This document shows, piece by piece, positions 5,114 to 5,154 of a DNA stretch of 5,154 nucleotides; position 1 is the first letter of the stretch, and each line of letters begins with the position of its first letter. Source of the DNA: Nitrososphaeria archaeon (lineage in GTDB: Archaea; Thermoproteota; Nitrososphaeria; Geothermarchaeales; JDFR-13); contig JALTNJ010000118.1 of the NCBI GenBank assembly GCA_027000765.1, positions 1-5,154 of the forward strand. Reading direction: 5' to 3'. The translations under genes and the position numbers were made by a program. The notes beneath the pieces are model-generated. The model saw nothing but the letters and a program-made list of their open reading frames with translations, made no database searches and was not told the origin of the DNA.

Positions 5114-5154
5114 CTTAAAACCGCCTTCTGCATATGAAGCCTGTTCTCAGCCTG
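5101..5154 (-). CDS. argF: C-terminal end of probable ornithine carbamoyltransferase (5' part outside window)
   Basis: The frame entering from the window edge reads QAENRLHMQKAVLRWLL and stops at TAA (5101-5103). The pattern D/Q-x-A-E-N-R-x-H-x-Q-K-A-x-L is the characteristic C-terminus of ornithine carbamoyltransferase, the arginine-pathway enzyme making citrulline from ornithine and carbamoyl phosphate. Aspartate carbamoyltransferase usually ends quite differently. Only 17 residues are visible, so the enzyme cannot be checked further; another carbamoyltransferase of the same family is the main alternative. It overlaps dtdA by 13 bases in a different frame. Confidence 0.72.
   Translation of the reverse strand, partial: QAENRLHMQKAVLRWLL

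Overview
The window is a minus-strand archaeal translation and secretion gene block, most likely from a thermophilic member of the Thermoproteota (Crenarchaeota). This rests on the gene order secE-spt5-L11-L1-L10-L12-alaS, Spt5 in place of bacterial NusG, an archaeal P-type L12 ending in GLGALFG, a DTD2-type D-aminoacyl-tRNA deacylase, TATA-box promoters, Shine-Dalgarno sites of the GGTGAT type, and heavy use of AGG/AGA and ATA codons. I cannot resolve order or genus. No gene on the plus strand is supported.

Reading in the direction of transcription (high to low coordinates): the last 17 codons of a probable ornithine carbamoyltransferase (5154-5101) overlap the start of dtdA (5113-4292). A T-run and an AT-rich gap of about 200 bases follow. 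This gap holds a probable terminator, a 15-base palindrome and a strong TATA box. The main operon then runs secE (4094-3933), spt5 (3925-3440), rpl11 (3433-2942), rpl1 (2932-2273) and rpl10 (2270-1407), with gaps of only 2 to 9 bases and with ribosome binding sites built into or beside the stop codon of the preceding gene. secE is 53 codons long.

A 59-base gap separates rpl10 from rpl12 (1347-1033). It carries its own TATA box directly after the rpl10 stop, so the multi-copy stalk protein probably has extra transcription. A T-rich terminator candidate follows rpl12, and then a fresh promoter region leads into alaS, whose first 274 codons are present before the window edge.

The products meet on the ribosome and its partners. 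L10 and L12 form the factor-recruiting stalk on the L11/23S GTPase centre, L1 forms the opposite stalk at the E site, SecE is part of the translocon that receives nascent chains, Spt5 ties RNA polymerase to the process, and AlaRS and DTD2 charge and proofread tRNA. The most unusual points are that L10 stops after its L12-binding spine and lacks the acidic factor-binding tail usual in archaeal P0, and that rpl12 has a separate promoter. I see no mobile element, CRISPR array, tRNA or rRNA gene, and no evidence of a wholly new system; most of the window is conserved core genome.
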